From Sporichthya brevicatena (GTDB lineage Bacteria; Actinomycetota; Actinomycetes; Sporichthyales; Sporichthyaceae): a stretch of 63,849 nt of DNA. Location: assembly GCF_039525035.1 (NCBI RefSeq), contig NZ_BAAAHE010000013.1, forward strand, positions 1-63,849. Direction: 5' to 3'. This document shows, in pieces, positions 24,657-33,346 of the stretch. Both the position numbers and the translations under genes were made by a program. The notes under the pieces are model-generated. The model saw only the letters and a list, made by a program, of their open reading frames with translations. It did no database searches and was not told where the DNA came from. The stretch's first letter is position 1. Each line of letters begins with the position of its first letter.

Positions 24657-26572
24657 GGGACACTCCTCGTGGTCACGAGCGGCCGGGTCGGGGTGGGCTC
24701 CGACGTCCGGCCCGAGATGGGTCCGCCGCGGCCGAGCCGGTACTCGGAGTCGACCGCGCCGCGGGCGATCAGCTTCGAGATCCGGGTGGGCAGGTCGACC
24801 GCGGAGAGGATGGCGGCGACGCCGAAGATCAGCTGCAGCCACTGGGCGGGGGTCTCGCCGTCGATGTAGACGAGCGGGAGAATGCTGATGATCGGGGCGA
24901 TCACCGCGGCCGAGAGCGTGCCCCGGCCGGCGAGCGAGAGCACCGCGAGAATCAGCAGCGAAGTCAGGTAGTGGTAGGAGTCGGCGCTGACCGACCCGAA
25001 CACGCACGCCCCGAGCGCCCCGGAGAGCGCGGCGAGCGCGGCCGAGAGGCAGAACACCAGCGTGCGGGTGACGTTGACGCTCGTGCCGAGCGTCGCCAGC
25101 GCGATCGGGCTGTCGGCCATCGAGCGCAGCAGTCGGCCGAGCCGGGAGCGCTCGAGCGCGGCGACGGCCAGGATCGCGGCGACGCCGAACGCGAGGACGA
25201 CGTAGTAGTAGGCCGTGTCCCCGGCGAGGCCGTCGGGCCGTCGCGTGGCCTGGCCCTGCGTCCCGAAGAACCAGTCCTTCGTGTACGCGTACTGCGCGAG
25301 CAGGATGCCGAAGCCGAGCGTCGCGAGGCCGAGGTAGAGCCCGGACAGTCGGATGGCGGGGATCGCGATGACCGCGCCGACGGGCACGGCGATCAGCGCC
25401 GCCCCGAGGACGGCCAGGCCCCACGGGAGGTCCTTGTCGAGCAACTGACCCACCATCGCGCCGCCGATCGCGGCGAAACCGACCTGACACAGGGAGATCT
25501 GGCCGGAGACCCGCACCAGCAGCACGAGGGAGAGGAACAGCAGCACCTGCGTCGCCGCGACCGTGTAGGACGACTGGTGCACGCCCCAGTACGTCGGCGC
25601 GAGCAGCGCCGCGACGGCGACGACCGACCAGCCGGTGACCTGCCGCCACGGCGGCGCGGTGCGGGAGCGGCCGGCGCCGCGCACCGGGCGGCCGAGTTCG
25701 ACGAGCTTGCGGCGCGGCAGTACCAGCAGCACGACGAACAGCACGAGGAACGGGGTGTTGACGTCGAGGCCCTGCATCCAGGAGTGCTGGCTGGCCTCCT
25801 TGGACAGCACCGCCTGCAGCACGCCGATCGCGAGCCCACCGGCGTACGCCAGCGGCAGGTTGGTGAACGCGCCGATCGCGGCGGCGCCGAAGGCCTGCAC
25901 GACGAGCAGCGAGAGGAACGTGACGTCGAGCTGCTGCTGCGCGCTGGCGAGCAGGATGCCGGACACCGCGGCGAACGAGCAGCCGATCAGCCACGCCATC
26001 CGCCGGACCCGCGCGGGACCGACGCCGCTGAGCCCGAGCAGGTCGGGGTCGTCGACGACGCCGCGCATCGCGCGCCCGAGCCGGGAGCGGTTGAAGAACG
26101 CGTAGAGCGCGACGGCCGAGAGCAGACCGAACACGACGACCACGACGTTCTCGGTCGTGACGTTGACGCCCGAGATCGTGAACGCCGTCTCCTGCTCCAG
26201 CAACGGCTCGAAGCGCTTGGCGGACGGACCGTAGAGCAAAGCGACCAGCGCCGGGATCGCGACGACGAGACCGACGGTCGCGACAAGTTTCTGACTGGTC
26301 GGCACATGAGCCAGCGAGCGGGCGAGCTGCTCCATCAGCAGACCGGCGACGACGCCGAACCCGAGGATCGCGACCGCGGCCGCCACCGGCCAGGGCACGC
26401 CGTGCTCCTGGCGCAACTGGTGGAAGCACACCGCGGCCGAGGCGGCGACCGCACCGTGGCCGACGTTGAGCACACCCGAGGTCTTGTAGGTGAGCACGAG
26501 GCCCATCGCGGCGACGCCGTAGATGGATCCGACGGTGACGCCGATGACGAGGAAGGGCAGGTAGTCGTTCAC
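24653..26572 (-). CDS. Fused LivH-LivM ABC permease (cassette 2)
   Basis: This 639-residue permease has both halves in one chain, as in cassette 1. The N-half has IYGVAAMGLVLTYKTSG and LNVGHG. The C-half has VRVSGQISLCQVGFAAIGGA and IRLSGLYLGLATLGFGILL. The start is GTG 26572, overlapping the Cys/His protein stop (GTGA), so the two are translationally coupled. Its stop overlaps the first binding-protein start. Compared with cassette 1, the helices and loops align throughout and only the linker near residue 290-320 is clearly different. A single ATPase gene accompanies it. Confidence 0.92.
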   Translation of the reverse strand: MNDYLPFLVIGVTVGSIYGVAAMGLVLTYKTSGVLNVGHGAVAASAAVCFHQLRQEHGVPWPVAAAVAILGFGVVAGLLMEQLARSLAHVPTSQKLVATVGLVVAIPALVALLYGPSAKRFEPLLEQETAFTISGVNVTTENVVVVVFGLLSAVALYAFFNRSRLGRAMRGVVDDPDLLGLSGVGPARVRRMAWLIGCSFAAVSGILLASAQQQLDVTFLSLLVVQAFGAAAIGAFTNLPLAYAGGLAIGVLQAVLSKEASQHSWMQGLDVNTPFLVLFVVLLVLPRRKLVELGRPVRGAGRSRTAPPWRQVTGWSVVAVAALLAPTYWGVHQSSYTVAATQVLLFLSLVLLVRVSGQISLCQVGFAAIGGAMVGQLLDKDLPWGLAVLGAALIAVPVGAVIAIPAIRLSGLYLGLATLGFGILLAQYAYTKDWFFGTQGQATRRPDGLAGDTAYYYVVLAFGVAAILAVAALERSRLGRLLRSMADSPIALATLGTSVNVTRTLVFCLSAALAALSGALGACVFGSVSADSYHYLTSLLILAVLSLAGRGTLSAAVIAPIISILPLVYIDGETPAQWLQLIFGVAAILSAVDLPTRISKLIARGAVDSEYRLGRGGPISGRTSEPTPTRPLVTTRSVP

Positions 26573-27066
26573 GCGCAGACCCCGCACGGCTGAAGGAGGG
26601 CCTCGTCCGCGGCGACGACCGTCTTGCCGCGCACCAGCAGGCAGTCGGCGCGGTGGTGGTGCGCCATCCCGGCGACGGTGACGCGACCCCGGTCGGTGGA
26701 GATGTTCTCTCCCCCGGTGGGTGCGGTGCGCGCCGCGATGCGCGCCCCGACCTGACGCCGCACCGCGCGCGCCTCGATGCGCACCCGCGCGAACCCGCGG
26801 TAGAGCCACACCCCGACACCGGCGCAGGCCACGACCACGCCGATCATCGCCAGCGCGGTCCAGGACATCTGGCTGTCCCAGTCAGTGGTGTCGCTCGCGC
26901 CGAACCACGCGAGCGCGACCAGCAGGACGCCGACGGCCAGCAGCACCGCGGTCGCGGTGAGGTCCGCCCGCGTCCACAGCGCGTCCGGCATCGGCCGCGC
27001 GGCACGGGCGGACCGAGGCTTGGCCCGGGTCCGCACGGCAGGCGTCGTCACCTGAGTACTCGTCAT
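26569..27066 (-). CDS. Membrane protein with C-terminal H-x3-C...C-x2-C motif (cassette 2)
   Basis: This 165-residue paralogue of the protein at 5929-6399 has a basic N-terminus (about 35 residues), two helices (about 35-55 and 69-89), an Arg-rich juxtamembrane segment and the tail HHRADC...CGVC. H138, C142, C161 and C164 match the cassette 1 residues. The shared core CLL-x2-GK-x-VVAA lies between the two pairs. ATG 27066 is the only start after the small upstream gene ends at 27077, but its ribosome binding site is weak. The conservation of four Cys/His residues while the rest drifts argues for metal binding or a disulfide site. Function unknown. Confidence 0.7.
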   Translation of the reverse strand: MTSTQVTTPAVRTRAKPRSARAARPMPDALWTRADLTATAVLLAVGVLLVALAWFGASDTTDWDSQMSWTALAMIGVVVACAGVGVWLYRGFARVRIEARAVRRQVGARIAARTAPTGGENISTDRGRVTVAGMAHHHRADCLLVRGKTVVAADEALLQPCGVCA

Positions 27067-27076
27067 CGCGACGGGA

Positions 27077-27385
27077 TCAGGCCTCGGCGTCGGACGCGGC
27101 CAGCTGCTCGCGCAGGGCGCGCAGCTCGCGCCACTCGTCACGGAGGTCGGCGGAGACCCACATCATCCCGGCGACCGCGCACAGCACGACGCCGCCGGCG
27201 CCGGCCGAGATGAAGTACGGCAGCTGCTCGGCCACGTAGGGGGTGTCACTGATCCCGATGTAGCCGACGACGAGCACGATCACCGCGCCGACGATGCAGG
27301 CCACCGCGATGGCCCGGTCCCACTGCGCCTTGAGCAGCGTCGGCAGATCCTGCTTGGTGGGGGCCTGCTGCACAGCAGTGTTCAT
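27077..27385 (-). CDS. Small two-helix membrane protein with DEWREL motif (cassette 2)
   Basis: This 102-residue paralogue of 6396-6755 has LLKAQWDRAIAVACIVGAV, helix 1 (about 26-44), SDTPYVAEQLPYFIS, helix 2 (about 60-78) and SADLRDEWRELRALREQL. The tail is shorter than in cassette 1. Its ATG overlaps the secreted-protein stop by four bases. The almost fixed RDEWREL segment just after helix 2 looks like a contact surface on the cytoplasmic side. No known family was recognised. Confidence 0.75.
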   Translation of the reverse strand: MNTAVQQAPTKQDLPTLLKAQWDRAIAVACIVGAVIVLVVGYIGISDTPYVAEQLPYFISAGAGGVVLCAVAGMMWVSADLRDEWRELRALREQLAASDAEA

Positions 27386-28656
27386 GCGCGTACTCCTCGC
27401 CGGACGAGACCGGTGACCAGGACGCCGACGAGGCAGGCGCCCGCCAGCACGAGATAGATGTCGCCGACCCCGCCGCGGCGGAGGTCGTCGAAGTCGGGGA
27501 TGACACCGCTGCCCGCGACCAGGGAGGTCGGGACCGTCCCGGGCGCCGCCGCCGGCAGGACGCCGGTGGAGGGCAGCGCGCCCGGCACGCCCGCCGCGTC
27601 GATCCCGGCCGGGGTGGTGTCGGCCGGCGTGACGGCGGCGTCCGTGCCCACCGGCGCGACGGCCGCCGCACCCTCAGGGATGACCTGCGCCGCGATCGTG
27701 GCGAAGGCGTGCCCGATGTCGAGCGTCAGCTTCGTCTCGCCACCGAAGAGCGGGTTGTCCGGCGGGGCCGGCATCATCGCGGTGAACGACAGGACGGGCG
27801 CGATGATCCCGGTGTCGGTCTCGCGGGCGGCCTGGTAGCTGCCCTCGATGCCGGCGGCCTTGAGCCCGTCGAAGAACACGTCGGTCGGGATCGGGGTCGC
27901 CTGACCTGCGCCCGCGGGTGGGAGCAGGTGGAACTGCCCGTCCCGGAAGGCGAACTCCGGGCCGACGTAGGTCGAGCCGTCGGGGGCGGCGAACTTCACG
28001 CCCGGCAGGCGCAGCGAGTCGATCTCCAGCAGCGAACTGCGCGTCAGCTTCGCGTCGGAACTCGAGCTCACCTTGGCGAGACTGCGGATCCCGTCGAAGG
28101 TCGCGAGGCCGGCGAGTGCGAGAGCCGACTGCCGCGCCTCGGCGATCGCGGTCACGCCCCCGTCGCTGAGGCGTTCGACGCGCGCCGTCGCGACGTAGCC
28201 GCTGGCGGCGCTGAGCGACTGCGCGCGCCCGGCGGCCATGCGGTCCGAACTCTCGGCGGCCAGCTCGACGCCGGGTGCGGTGACCGAGCGCGGCTCGTCG
28301 CCGAGCTCGCTGTTCGCGTAGAGCGGGTAGTCCGGCAGCGGCGGGAAGCCGGGCGCGAGCGCCCCGATCAGACCGGGGAGGCCGACGAGGCCGTCCCCCG
28401 GGTAGGGGAAGCTCGCGAGCGCGGACGAGCGCGGCAGCGCGGACAGCCGGGCCTGGGCGGTGGGGCCCGAGCCCTCCGGCACGACCCCGAGCGGGAAGTT
28501 CGGGTTGGACGCGGTGACCCACACGCCGTAGGCGGCGGCGGTGGCGTCGAAGGTCGTCTCGGCGCGGGAGTCGCCGGCGCCGGCGAGCACCGCCCCCGTG
28601 CACAACAGGCCGCCGGCCACCGCGACGGCGCCGACGCGGCGCAGCCGGGTGGTCAC
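27382..28656 (-). CDS. Secreted, C-terminally membrane-anchored protein (cassette 2)
   Basis: This 424-residue paralogue of 6758-8164 has a signal peptide (about 1-32), then TFDATAAAYGVWVT. The middle region is rich in alternating hydrophobic/polar residues, with LRLPGVKFAAPDG and TDTGIIAPVLSF-x-AMMPAPPDNP. A Pro/Ala/Thr stalk leads to a final helix (IYLVLAGACLVGVLVTGLV) and a basic tail. GTG 28656 overlaps the LivF stop (GTGA). It is encoded directly after the ATPase here, whereas in cassette 1 it leads the transporter genes, so the gene order is shuffled but the set is kept. Function unknown; it is probably a surface component of the importer. Confidence 0.78.
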   Translation of the reverse strand: MTTRLRRVGAVAVAGGLLCTGAVLAGAGDSRAETTFDATAAAYGVWVTASNPNFPLGVVPEGSGPTAQARLSALPRSSALASFPYPGDGLVGLPGLIGALAPGFPPLPDYPLYANSELGDEPRSVTAPGVELAAESSDRMAAGRAQSLSAASGYVATARVERLSDGGVTAIAEARQSALALAGLATFDGIRSLAKVSSSSDAKLTRSSLLEIDSLRLPGVKFAAPDGSTYVGPEFAFRDGQFHLLPPAGAGQATPIPTDVFFDGLKAAGIEGSYQAARETDTGIIAPVLSFTAMMPAPPDNPLFGGETKLTLDIGHAFATIAAQVIPEGAAAVAPVGTDAAVTPADTTPAGIDAAGVPGALPSTGVLPAAAPGTVPTSLVAGSGVIPDFDDLRRGGVGDIYLVLAGACLVGVLVTGLVRRGVRA

Positions 28657-29345
28657 TGCGCCCCCAGGTAGCTGGCGAAGATGGCGGCGGAGTCGAGTTC
28701 GCCCGGCTCACCGGCGAAACTGACGGCCCCTCGATCGAGGAGGTAGACGTAGTCGGCCGCTTCGAGCGCGCGGGTGACGTACTGCTCGACGAGCAGCAGC
28801 GACGCCCCCTGACCGGCGAGCATGCGAAGAAACTCGAAGATCTCGTCGACGATCTTCGGGGCCAGGCCCATCGAGACCTCGTCGAGCAGGACCACCGACG
28901 GGGACTGCACGTAGGCGCGGGCGAGCGCGAGCATCTGCTGCTCGCCGCCGGACATCGTGCCGGCGACCTGGTTCATCCGCTGCCCGAGGCGCGGGAACGC
29001 GGCGACGGCCCGCTCGAGGGCGTCGGCCTCCTGGCCGGGACGGGCCTGGAGCAGGACGTTGTCCCGCACCGTCATCGTCGGGAAGACGCCCCGACCCTCG
29101 GGCACGTGGCACACGCCCCGGGCGACCAGGTCCTGCGGCGGGCGACGCGTCACGTCCTCACCGTTCAGGAGCATCCGGCCACCGGTCGGCCGGAGCAGAC
29201 CGGACGCCACGCGCAACAGCGTCGTCTTGCCGGCACCGTTCGGACCGAGCAGCGCGACCACCGACGACGGCGGGACCGCGAGGGTCACACCCCGCAGAAC
29301 CGTCACGCCGCCGTAGCCCGCGGAAATCCCGTCGAGCAGCAACAC
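28653..29345 (-). CDS. livF: ABC transporter ATP-binding protein, LivF type (cassette 2)
   Basis: This 230-residue ATPase is first in the cassette 2 operon. Walker A GPNGAGKT is near residue 33, signature MSGGEQQ near 129 and Walker B VVLLDE near 150, followed by VSMGLAPKIVDEIFEFL. It aligns closely with the cassette 1 ATPase along its whole length. GTG 29345 has GGAGG about eight bases upstream. As in cassette 1, no LivG gene is present, so the pair of ATP sites must be formed by a homodimer or a shared subunit. Confidence 0.93.
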   Translation of the reverse strand: MLLLDGISAGYGGVTVLRGVTLAVPPSSVVALLGPNGAGKTTLLRVASGLLRPTGGRMLLNGEDVTRRPPQDLVARGVCHVPEGRGVFPTMTVRDNVLLQARPGQEADALERAVAAFPRLGQRMNQVAGTMSGGEQQMLALARAYVQSPSVVLLDEVSMGLAPKIVDEIFEFLRMLAGQGASLLLVEQYVTRALEAADYVYLLDRGAVSFAGEPGELDSAAIFASYLGAQ

Positions 29346-29393
29346 GAGGCGAACCTCCTTCCGACATCGTGAACGTAGACCACTTGGAGTCGA

Positions 29394-29420
29394 CGTTCAA
29401 GATTGAAAGTTGGTTCTAAA
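29394..29420. promoter_or_regulatory. Possible operator upstream of cassette 2
   Basis: TTCAAGATTGAA is an inverted repeat, followed by AGTTGGTTCTAAAA in the promoter region of the cassette 2 operon. A related string (TTCAATACTGAA then AGTCTGTTACAGAAA) occurs at 43317-43345, upstream of an unrelated membrane-protein gene. It could be a regulator site; chance cannot be excluded. Confidence 0.35.
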
Positions 29421-29467
29421 AAATCGGGTCGGCGCGGCAGCATGACGGCCCGTGACGGGCCGTGAGG

Positions 29468-30088
29468 TCAGGCGGCCAGCAATTCCTCGATCGCGGCGAG
29501 CGCGGCGGCGAAACTCTGATCCTCGGCGGCACCGAGGTCGAGCGGGATCATCTGCGGCGATTCGCGGGCCAGGGTGAGCTCGGCGTCGACGAAGGTGACG
29601 TCGGTGATGCCGAGGTTGCTGACCGCATGCCGGAGCCACGGCTCGCGGTGGTCCCACCCCTCGCGCGGGGTGCCGGGGCCGTAGCCGCCACCGCGGGCGG
29701 TGACGACGACGAGCTTGGTCTCCGTCAGCCGGCCCAGTGTCCGCTCGGAGACGATCCGGTCGAACCACGCCTTGAAGGTGCTGGGGACGCTGAAGTTGTA
29801 GAGCGGCAGCCCGACGACGACGGTGTCGGCCGCGACCAGCTCGTCGATCAGCTCGGTGCTGACCTTGAACGAGTCGTTCTGCTCGGGAGTGCGGTCCGCC
29901 TCGGGAGTGAAGGCCGCGGTGAAGCCGGCCTCGTCGAGGTGCGGGATCGGATCGACGGCCAGGTCGCGGTAGGTGACCGTGCCGTCGGGGTGTGCTGCCG
30001 ACCAGAGCTTGGCGTAGTGCGCGGAGAGGCGGCGGCTGCGTGAGCCCTCGGAACGGAGGGACGAGTCGAGGTGTAGGAGGTGAGCCAT
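29468..30088 (-). CDS. FMN-dependent NADH-azoreductase-like flavoprotein
   Basis: This 206-residue flavodoxin-like quinone/azo reductase has LLHLDSSLRSEGSRSRRLS as the FMN phosphate loop, GLPLYNFSVPSTFKAWFDRI as the signature around the isoalloxazine and VVTARGGGYGPG as the third loop. Such enzymes reduce quinones, azo or nitro compounds with NAD(P)H. AGGAGG precedes ATG 30088. It is divergent from a MarR gene 67 bases away, a common pairing for redox-stress or xenobiotic response. Physiological substrate unknown. Confidence 0.92.
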   Translation of the reverse strand: MAHLLHLDSSLRSEGSRSRRLSAHYAKLWSAAHPDGTVTYRDLAVDPIPHLDEAGFTAAFTPEADRTPEQNDSFKVSTELIDELVAADTVVVGLPLYNFSVPSTFKAWFDRIVSERTLGRLTETKLVVVTARGGGYGPGTPREGWDHREPWLRHAVSNLGITDVTFVDAELTLARESPQMIPLDLGAAEDQSFAAALAAIEELLAA

Positions 30089-30155
30089 AGATAGTTTGTA
30101 GCACACACATGATTGTCGCGTCATCGATAGTTGCTCGACGCCGTACGCTGGGCTC

Positions 30156-30671
30156 ATGGCGACGCCGAAGGTGGTGACCGACGAGCTGCGGGTGCTTCCC
30201 CTGCTCGACCACCTCGCACGCGTCGGACGCCGCGCCGCCGAGGCCGCGATGGCCCCGAGCGAGCTCCGGCCGCGGCACCTGGTCGCGCTCACGCTGCTCG
30301 CCGAGCACGGCCCGGTCGGTCAGCAGACTTTGGCCGAGACCCTGCATCTCGACCCCAGCAACGTCGTCGGGCTGCTCAACGAGCTCGAGGACCGGGACTT
30401 CGTGGTCCGCCGGCGCGACCCCGCCGACCGGCGCCGCCACATCGTCGAGCTCTCCCCCACCGGCGTCCGCGAGCTGCGGCGCCTCCAGCGCCGGCTCCGC
30501 ACCGTCGAGGAAAGCCTGCTCGCCGGGCTCACCGTCGAGGAGCGGGCCACCCTGCACGGGTTGCTGACCCGTGCCGCGGGCACGCCGTCCTGTGCCGAGG
30601 CCGCCGTCGCGGAGCTGTGCACCGAGGCGGCGCTCGACTCCCCCGGTACCGGGAGCGCCTGCACCGAGTAG
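30156..30671 (+). CDS. MarR-family transcriptional regulator
   Basis: This 171-residue winged-helix regulator has RPRHLVALTLLAEHGPVGQQ, LAETLHLDPSNVVGLLNELE as the recognition helix region and the wing RRRDPADRRRHIVELSPTG. It is divergent from the azoreductase gene, which it probably represses; a reactive quinone or phenolic effector would be typical. A TACGCT box lies close to ATG 30156, so the mRNA may have a very short leader. The C-terminal tail contains three cysteines (PSCAEAA, ELCTEA, SACTE), which might sense oxidation; that is speculative. Confidence 0.92.
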   Translation: MATPKVVTDELRVLPLLDHLARVGRRAAEAAMAPSELRPRHLVALTLLAEHGPVGQQTLAETLHLDPSNVVGLLNELEDRDFVVRRRDPADRRRHIVELSPTGVRELRRLQRRLRTVEESLLAGLTVEERATLHGLLTRAAGTPSCAEAAVAELCTEAALDSPGTGSACTE

Positions 30672-30707
30672 CTGTTTTTCCCTCCGGCCCGCGGGCAGTC
30701 CCGAGAC

Positions 30708-31676
30708 ATGGAGATCGGGTACACGCTGATGTGCGAGCAGGCCGGACCGCAGCAGCTGGTCCGGGACGCGGTGGCCGCCGAGGAGGCCGGGTTCGACTTC
30801 GCGGTGATCTCGGACCACTACTTCCCCTGGCTCTCCGAGCAGGGGCATTCCCCGAACGCGTGGTCGGTGCTCGGTGCCGTCGCCCAGGCGACCGAGCGCC
30901 TGCCGCTGATGACCTACGTGACCTGTCCGATCCGGCGCTACCACCCGGCGGTGGTGGCGCAGCTCGCCGCGACGACGGCGCTGCTCTCGGACGGACGCTT
31001 CACCCTCGACCTCGGGGCGGGCGAGAACCTCAACGAACACGTCGTCGGGGGCGGGTGGCCGCCGGTCGACGTCCGGCACGAGATGCTCACCGAGGCCGTC
31101 GAGATCATCTCGGCGCTGTTCACCGGCGAGTACGTCAACCACCGGGGCAAGCACTTCGACGTCGAGTCCGCAAAGCTCTTCGACGTCCCCGACACCCCGC
31201 CGCGGATCGGCATCGCGGCGTCCGGACCGCAGTCGTGCGAACTGGCCGGGAAGTACGGGGACCTGCTGATCGCCGTCGAGCCGAACGACGAGCTCGGCCA
31301 GGCGTTCGACGCCGCCGGTGGGGCGGGCAAGCCGCGCTACGGCCAGCAGCCGCTGAGCTACGACACCGACGCGGATGCGGCGGTGCGCCGGGCCCACGAG
31401 CAGTTCCGCTGGTTCGGCGCGGGCTGGAAGGTCAACGCCGAGCTGCCCGGCCCGGCGGCGTTCGACGCGGCGTCTCAGTTCGTCCGGCCCGAGGACGTCG
31501 CGGCCGCGATGCCGTGCGGCGACGACGTCGGCGCCGTCGTCAAGGCGTGCCGCGCGTGGGCCGACGCCGGGTTCACGCACCTGGCGCTGATCCAGATCGG
31601 CGGCGAGGCGCAGGAGGCCTACTTCCCGTGGGCCCGCGACGAGCTGCTCCCCGAGCTGCGCCGCGCGCTCGCTTAA
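30708..31676 (+). CDS. LLM-class F420-dependent oxidoreductase, G6PDH-like
   Basis: This 322-residue TIM-barrel enzyme has IGYTLMCEQAGPQQLV, AVISDHYFPWLSEQGHSPNAW, TYVTCPIRRYHPAVVAQ and LDLGAGENLNEHV. These match the family around F420-dependent glucose-6-phosphate dehydrogenase. It may oxidise a sugar phosphate or another alcohol, reducing F420. It follows the MarR gene by 36 bases on the same strand and ends in a convergent terminator shared with the aldehyde dehydrogenase. Substrate not predictable. Confidence 0.9.
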   Translation: MEIGYTLMCEQAGPQQLVRDAVAAEEAGFDFAVISDHYFPWLSEQGHSPNAWSVLGAVAQATERLPLMTYVTCPIRRYHPAVVAQLAATTALLSDGRFTLDLGAGENLNEHVVGGGWPPVDVRHEMLTEAVEIISALFTGEYVNHRGKHFDVESAKLFDVPDTPPRIGIAASGPQSCELAGKYGDLLIAVEPNDELGQAFDAAGGAGKPRYGQQPLSYDTDADAAVRRAHEQFRWFGAGWKVNAELPGPAAFDAASQFVRPEDVAAAMPCGDDVGAVVKACRAWADAGFTHLALIQIGGEAQEAYFPWARDELLPELRRALA

Positions 31677-31679
31677 CTG

Positions 31680-31727
31680 TTGCGTCCGGCCGACTGGGGC
31701 CTATAGCCCACAGTTGGCCGGACGCAA
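31680..31727. terminator. Bidirectional hairpin between convergent genes
   Basis: TTGCGTCCGGCCGACTGG pairs with the far side CAGTTGGCCGGACGCAA around a loop containing CCTATAGCC, with one G-U/mismatch position. It lies between the LLM gene (ends 31676, plus) and the aldehyde dehydrogenase gene (ends 31743, minus). Confidence 0.75.
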
Positions 31728-31742
31728 GAAGCTGACGGAAGG

Positions 31743-33236
31743 TCAGGCGTACGGGTTCTCGTCCAGCAGGATCGTCTTGGTCTCGAGGTAGGACCGCAGC
31801 CCCTCGGTGCCACCCTCGCGGCCGATGCCGGACTGCTTGAAGCCGCCGAAGGCGATGCCCATGTCGAGCTTCATGTTGTTGTGGCCGACCGTGCCGGAGC
31901 GCAGGCGGGCCGCCACCGCCCGGGCGCGCGCGGCGTCCGGGGTGAAGACCGCGGCGTTGAGGCCGTAGATCGTGTCGTTGGCGATGTCGATCGCCTCCTC
32001 CTCGCTGTCCGCGGGGATGACCGACAGGACCGGGCCGAAGATCTCCTCCTGCGCGATCGTCTGCTTGTTGTTGACGTCCGCGAAGACCGTCGGCTCGACG
32101 TAGTAGCCACGCTCGAGGTGCTTCGGCCGGCCACCACCGGTGACCAGGCGCGCGCCCTCCTCGACACCCTTGGCGATGTAGCCCTCGACGCGGTCGCGCA
32201 GGCTGGCCGAGGTCAGCGGGCCCATGTGGGTCGCCGGGTCGAACGGGTCGCCGACGGTGACGGCGGAGAACGCGGCGGCGAGAGCCTCGGCGAACTCGTC
32301 GTGCTTCGAGCGCGGGACGACGATGCGGGTCAGCGAGGCGCAGACCTGGCCGGTGAGCAGGCACTCGGCCCCGGCGAGGGTCTGGGCGGCCTGCGCGATG
32401 TCGGCGTCGTCGAGGACGATGGCAGCCGACTTGCCGCCGAGCTCGAGGGTCACGCGGGCGATGCGCTCACCGGCGATCGACGCGATGCGGCGGCCGGCGG
32501 CCGTCGACCCGGTGAAGGCGATCTTGTCGACGCGCGGGTCGCGGACGAGCATCTCCGAGACCTGGCGGTCCGCGGTGACGACATTGAGGACGCCCGGCGG
32601 CAGGCCGGCCTCCTCCGCCGCCTCGGCGAGCAGGTAGCCGGCCGCGGGGGCCTCGGGCGACATCTTGAGGATCGCGGTGCAGCCGGCGATGAAGGCCGGG
32701 GCCAGCTTGATGGCGGCCAGGTCGAGCGGACCGTTCCACGGGACGATCGCCGCGACGACACCGACGGGCTCGCGCACGAGCAGCGCGTAGCTCGGCGGGA
32801 AGAGCGGGTTCGGCGTCGGCTGGACGTTCTCCTCGAACGGGTAGGTGTCGGCGAGGCTCGCGTAGTAGCGGAACAGGTCCGGGATGGACATCGCCATGAA
32901 CTGCGAGATCGAGTGCAGGACGCCGGACTCACGCGGCCACAGGTCGGCGTAGATCTGCGCCTTCTCGGCGAGCTTGTCGGCGAGGGCGTTCATGTAGCCG
33001 GCGCGCTCGGAGTGCGACATCCGCGGCCACGGGCCCTTGTCGAACGCCTGCCGCGCGGCCTCCATCGCGGCTTCCATGTCGGCGGCCTGCGCCTCCGCGA
33101 CGCTGAAGACGGCCCGCTCGGTGGTGGAGTCGATCACCTGGAACGCCGAGTCGGAGCTGGGGGTGACCCACTCGCCGTTGATGAAGAAGCGGTCAGTGCC
33201 CTTCAGCGGTACCTGGACGTCGTCGGTCAGGCTCAT
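31743..33236 (-). CDS. NAD(P)-dependent aldehyde dehydrogenase
   Basis: This complete 497-residue member of the ALDH superfamily would oxidise an aldehyde to an acid. Motifs include VPWNGPLDLAAIKLAPAFIA, FTGSTAAGRR near 241, the general base E265 in LELGGKS and the catalytic cysteine C299 in TGQVCAS. EEIFGPVLSVIP and FGGFKQSGIGREGG lie near the C-terminus. ATG 33236 is preceded by GAGAGGACC. Its promoter region holds an ATCTAA-N5-TTAGAT operator-like repeat. Substrate range cannot be told; an alcohol dehydrogenase at 46895 could feed it. Confidence 0.95.
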   Translation of the reverse strand: MSLTDDVQVPLKGTDRFFINGEWVTPSSDSAFQVIDSTTERAVFSVAEAQAADMEAAMEAARQAFDKGPWPRMSHSERAGYMNALADKLAEKAQIYADLWPRESGVLHSISQFMAMSIPDLFRYYASLADTYPFEENVQPTPNPLFPPSYALLVREPVGVVAAIVPWNGPLDLAAIKLAPAFIAGCTAILKMSPEAPAAGYLLAEAAEEAGLPPGVLNVVTADRQVSEMLVRDPRVDKIAFTGSTAAGRRIASIAGERIARVTLELGGKSAAIVLDDADIAQAAQTLAGAECLLTGQVCASLTRIVVPRSKHDEFAEALAAAFSAVTVGDPFDPATHMGPLTSASLRDRVEGYIAKGVEEGARLVTGGGRPKHLERGYYVEPTVFADVNNKQTIAQEEIFGPVLSVIPADSEEEAIDIANDTIYGLNAAVFTPDAARARAVAARLRSGTVGHNNMKLDMGIAFGGFKQSGIGREGGTEGLRSYLETKTILLDENPYA

Positions 33237-33329
33237 TGCGGTCCTCTCGTTCGGTGTTCCGGTGCGCGCCCGCGCGACCTGCCCGGAATCTACCCCGGTG
33301 TTGACACGCGCGTCAGCGGCTTCGGCGTC

Positions 33330-33346
33330 ATCTAAACACGTTAGAT
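33330..33346. promoter_or_regulatory. Operator-like inverted repeat ATCTAA-N5-TTAGAT
   Basis: This perfect 6-bp-arm palindrome with a 5-base spacer lies in the 258-bp divergent region between the aldehyde dehydrogenase and the sigma factor genes. It is AT-rich against a very GC-rich background. About 30 bases away, TTGACACGCGCGTCA is a second weaker palindrome. No binder is evident. Confidence 0.5.

Noticed and set aside
29397-31580. A 727-codon minus-strand open frame over the azoreductase, MarR and LLM genes
   Set aside because: Composition is typical of antisense reading in GC-rich DNA (Arg, Gly, Val, Asp), with no motif. The overlapped genes are clear.
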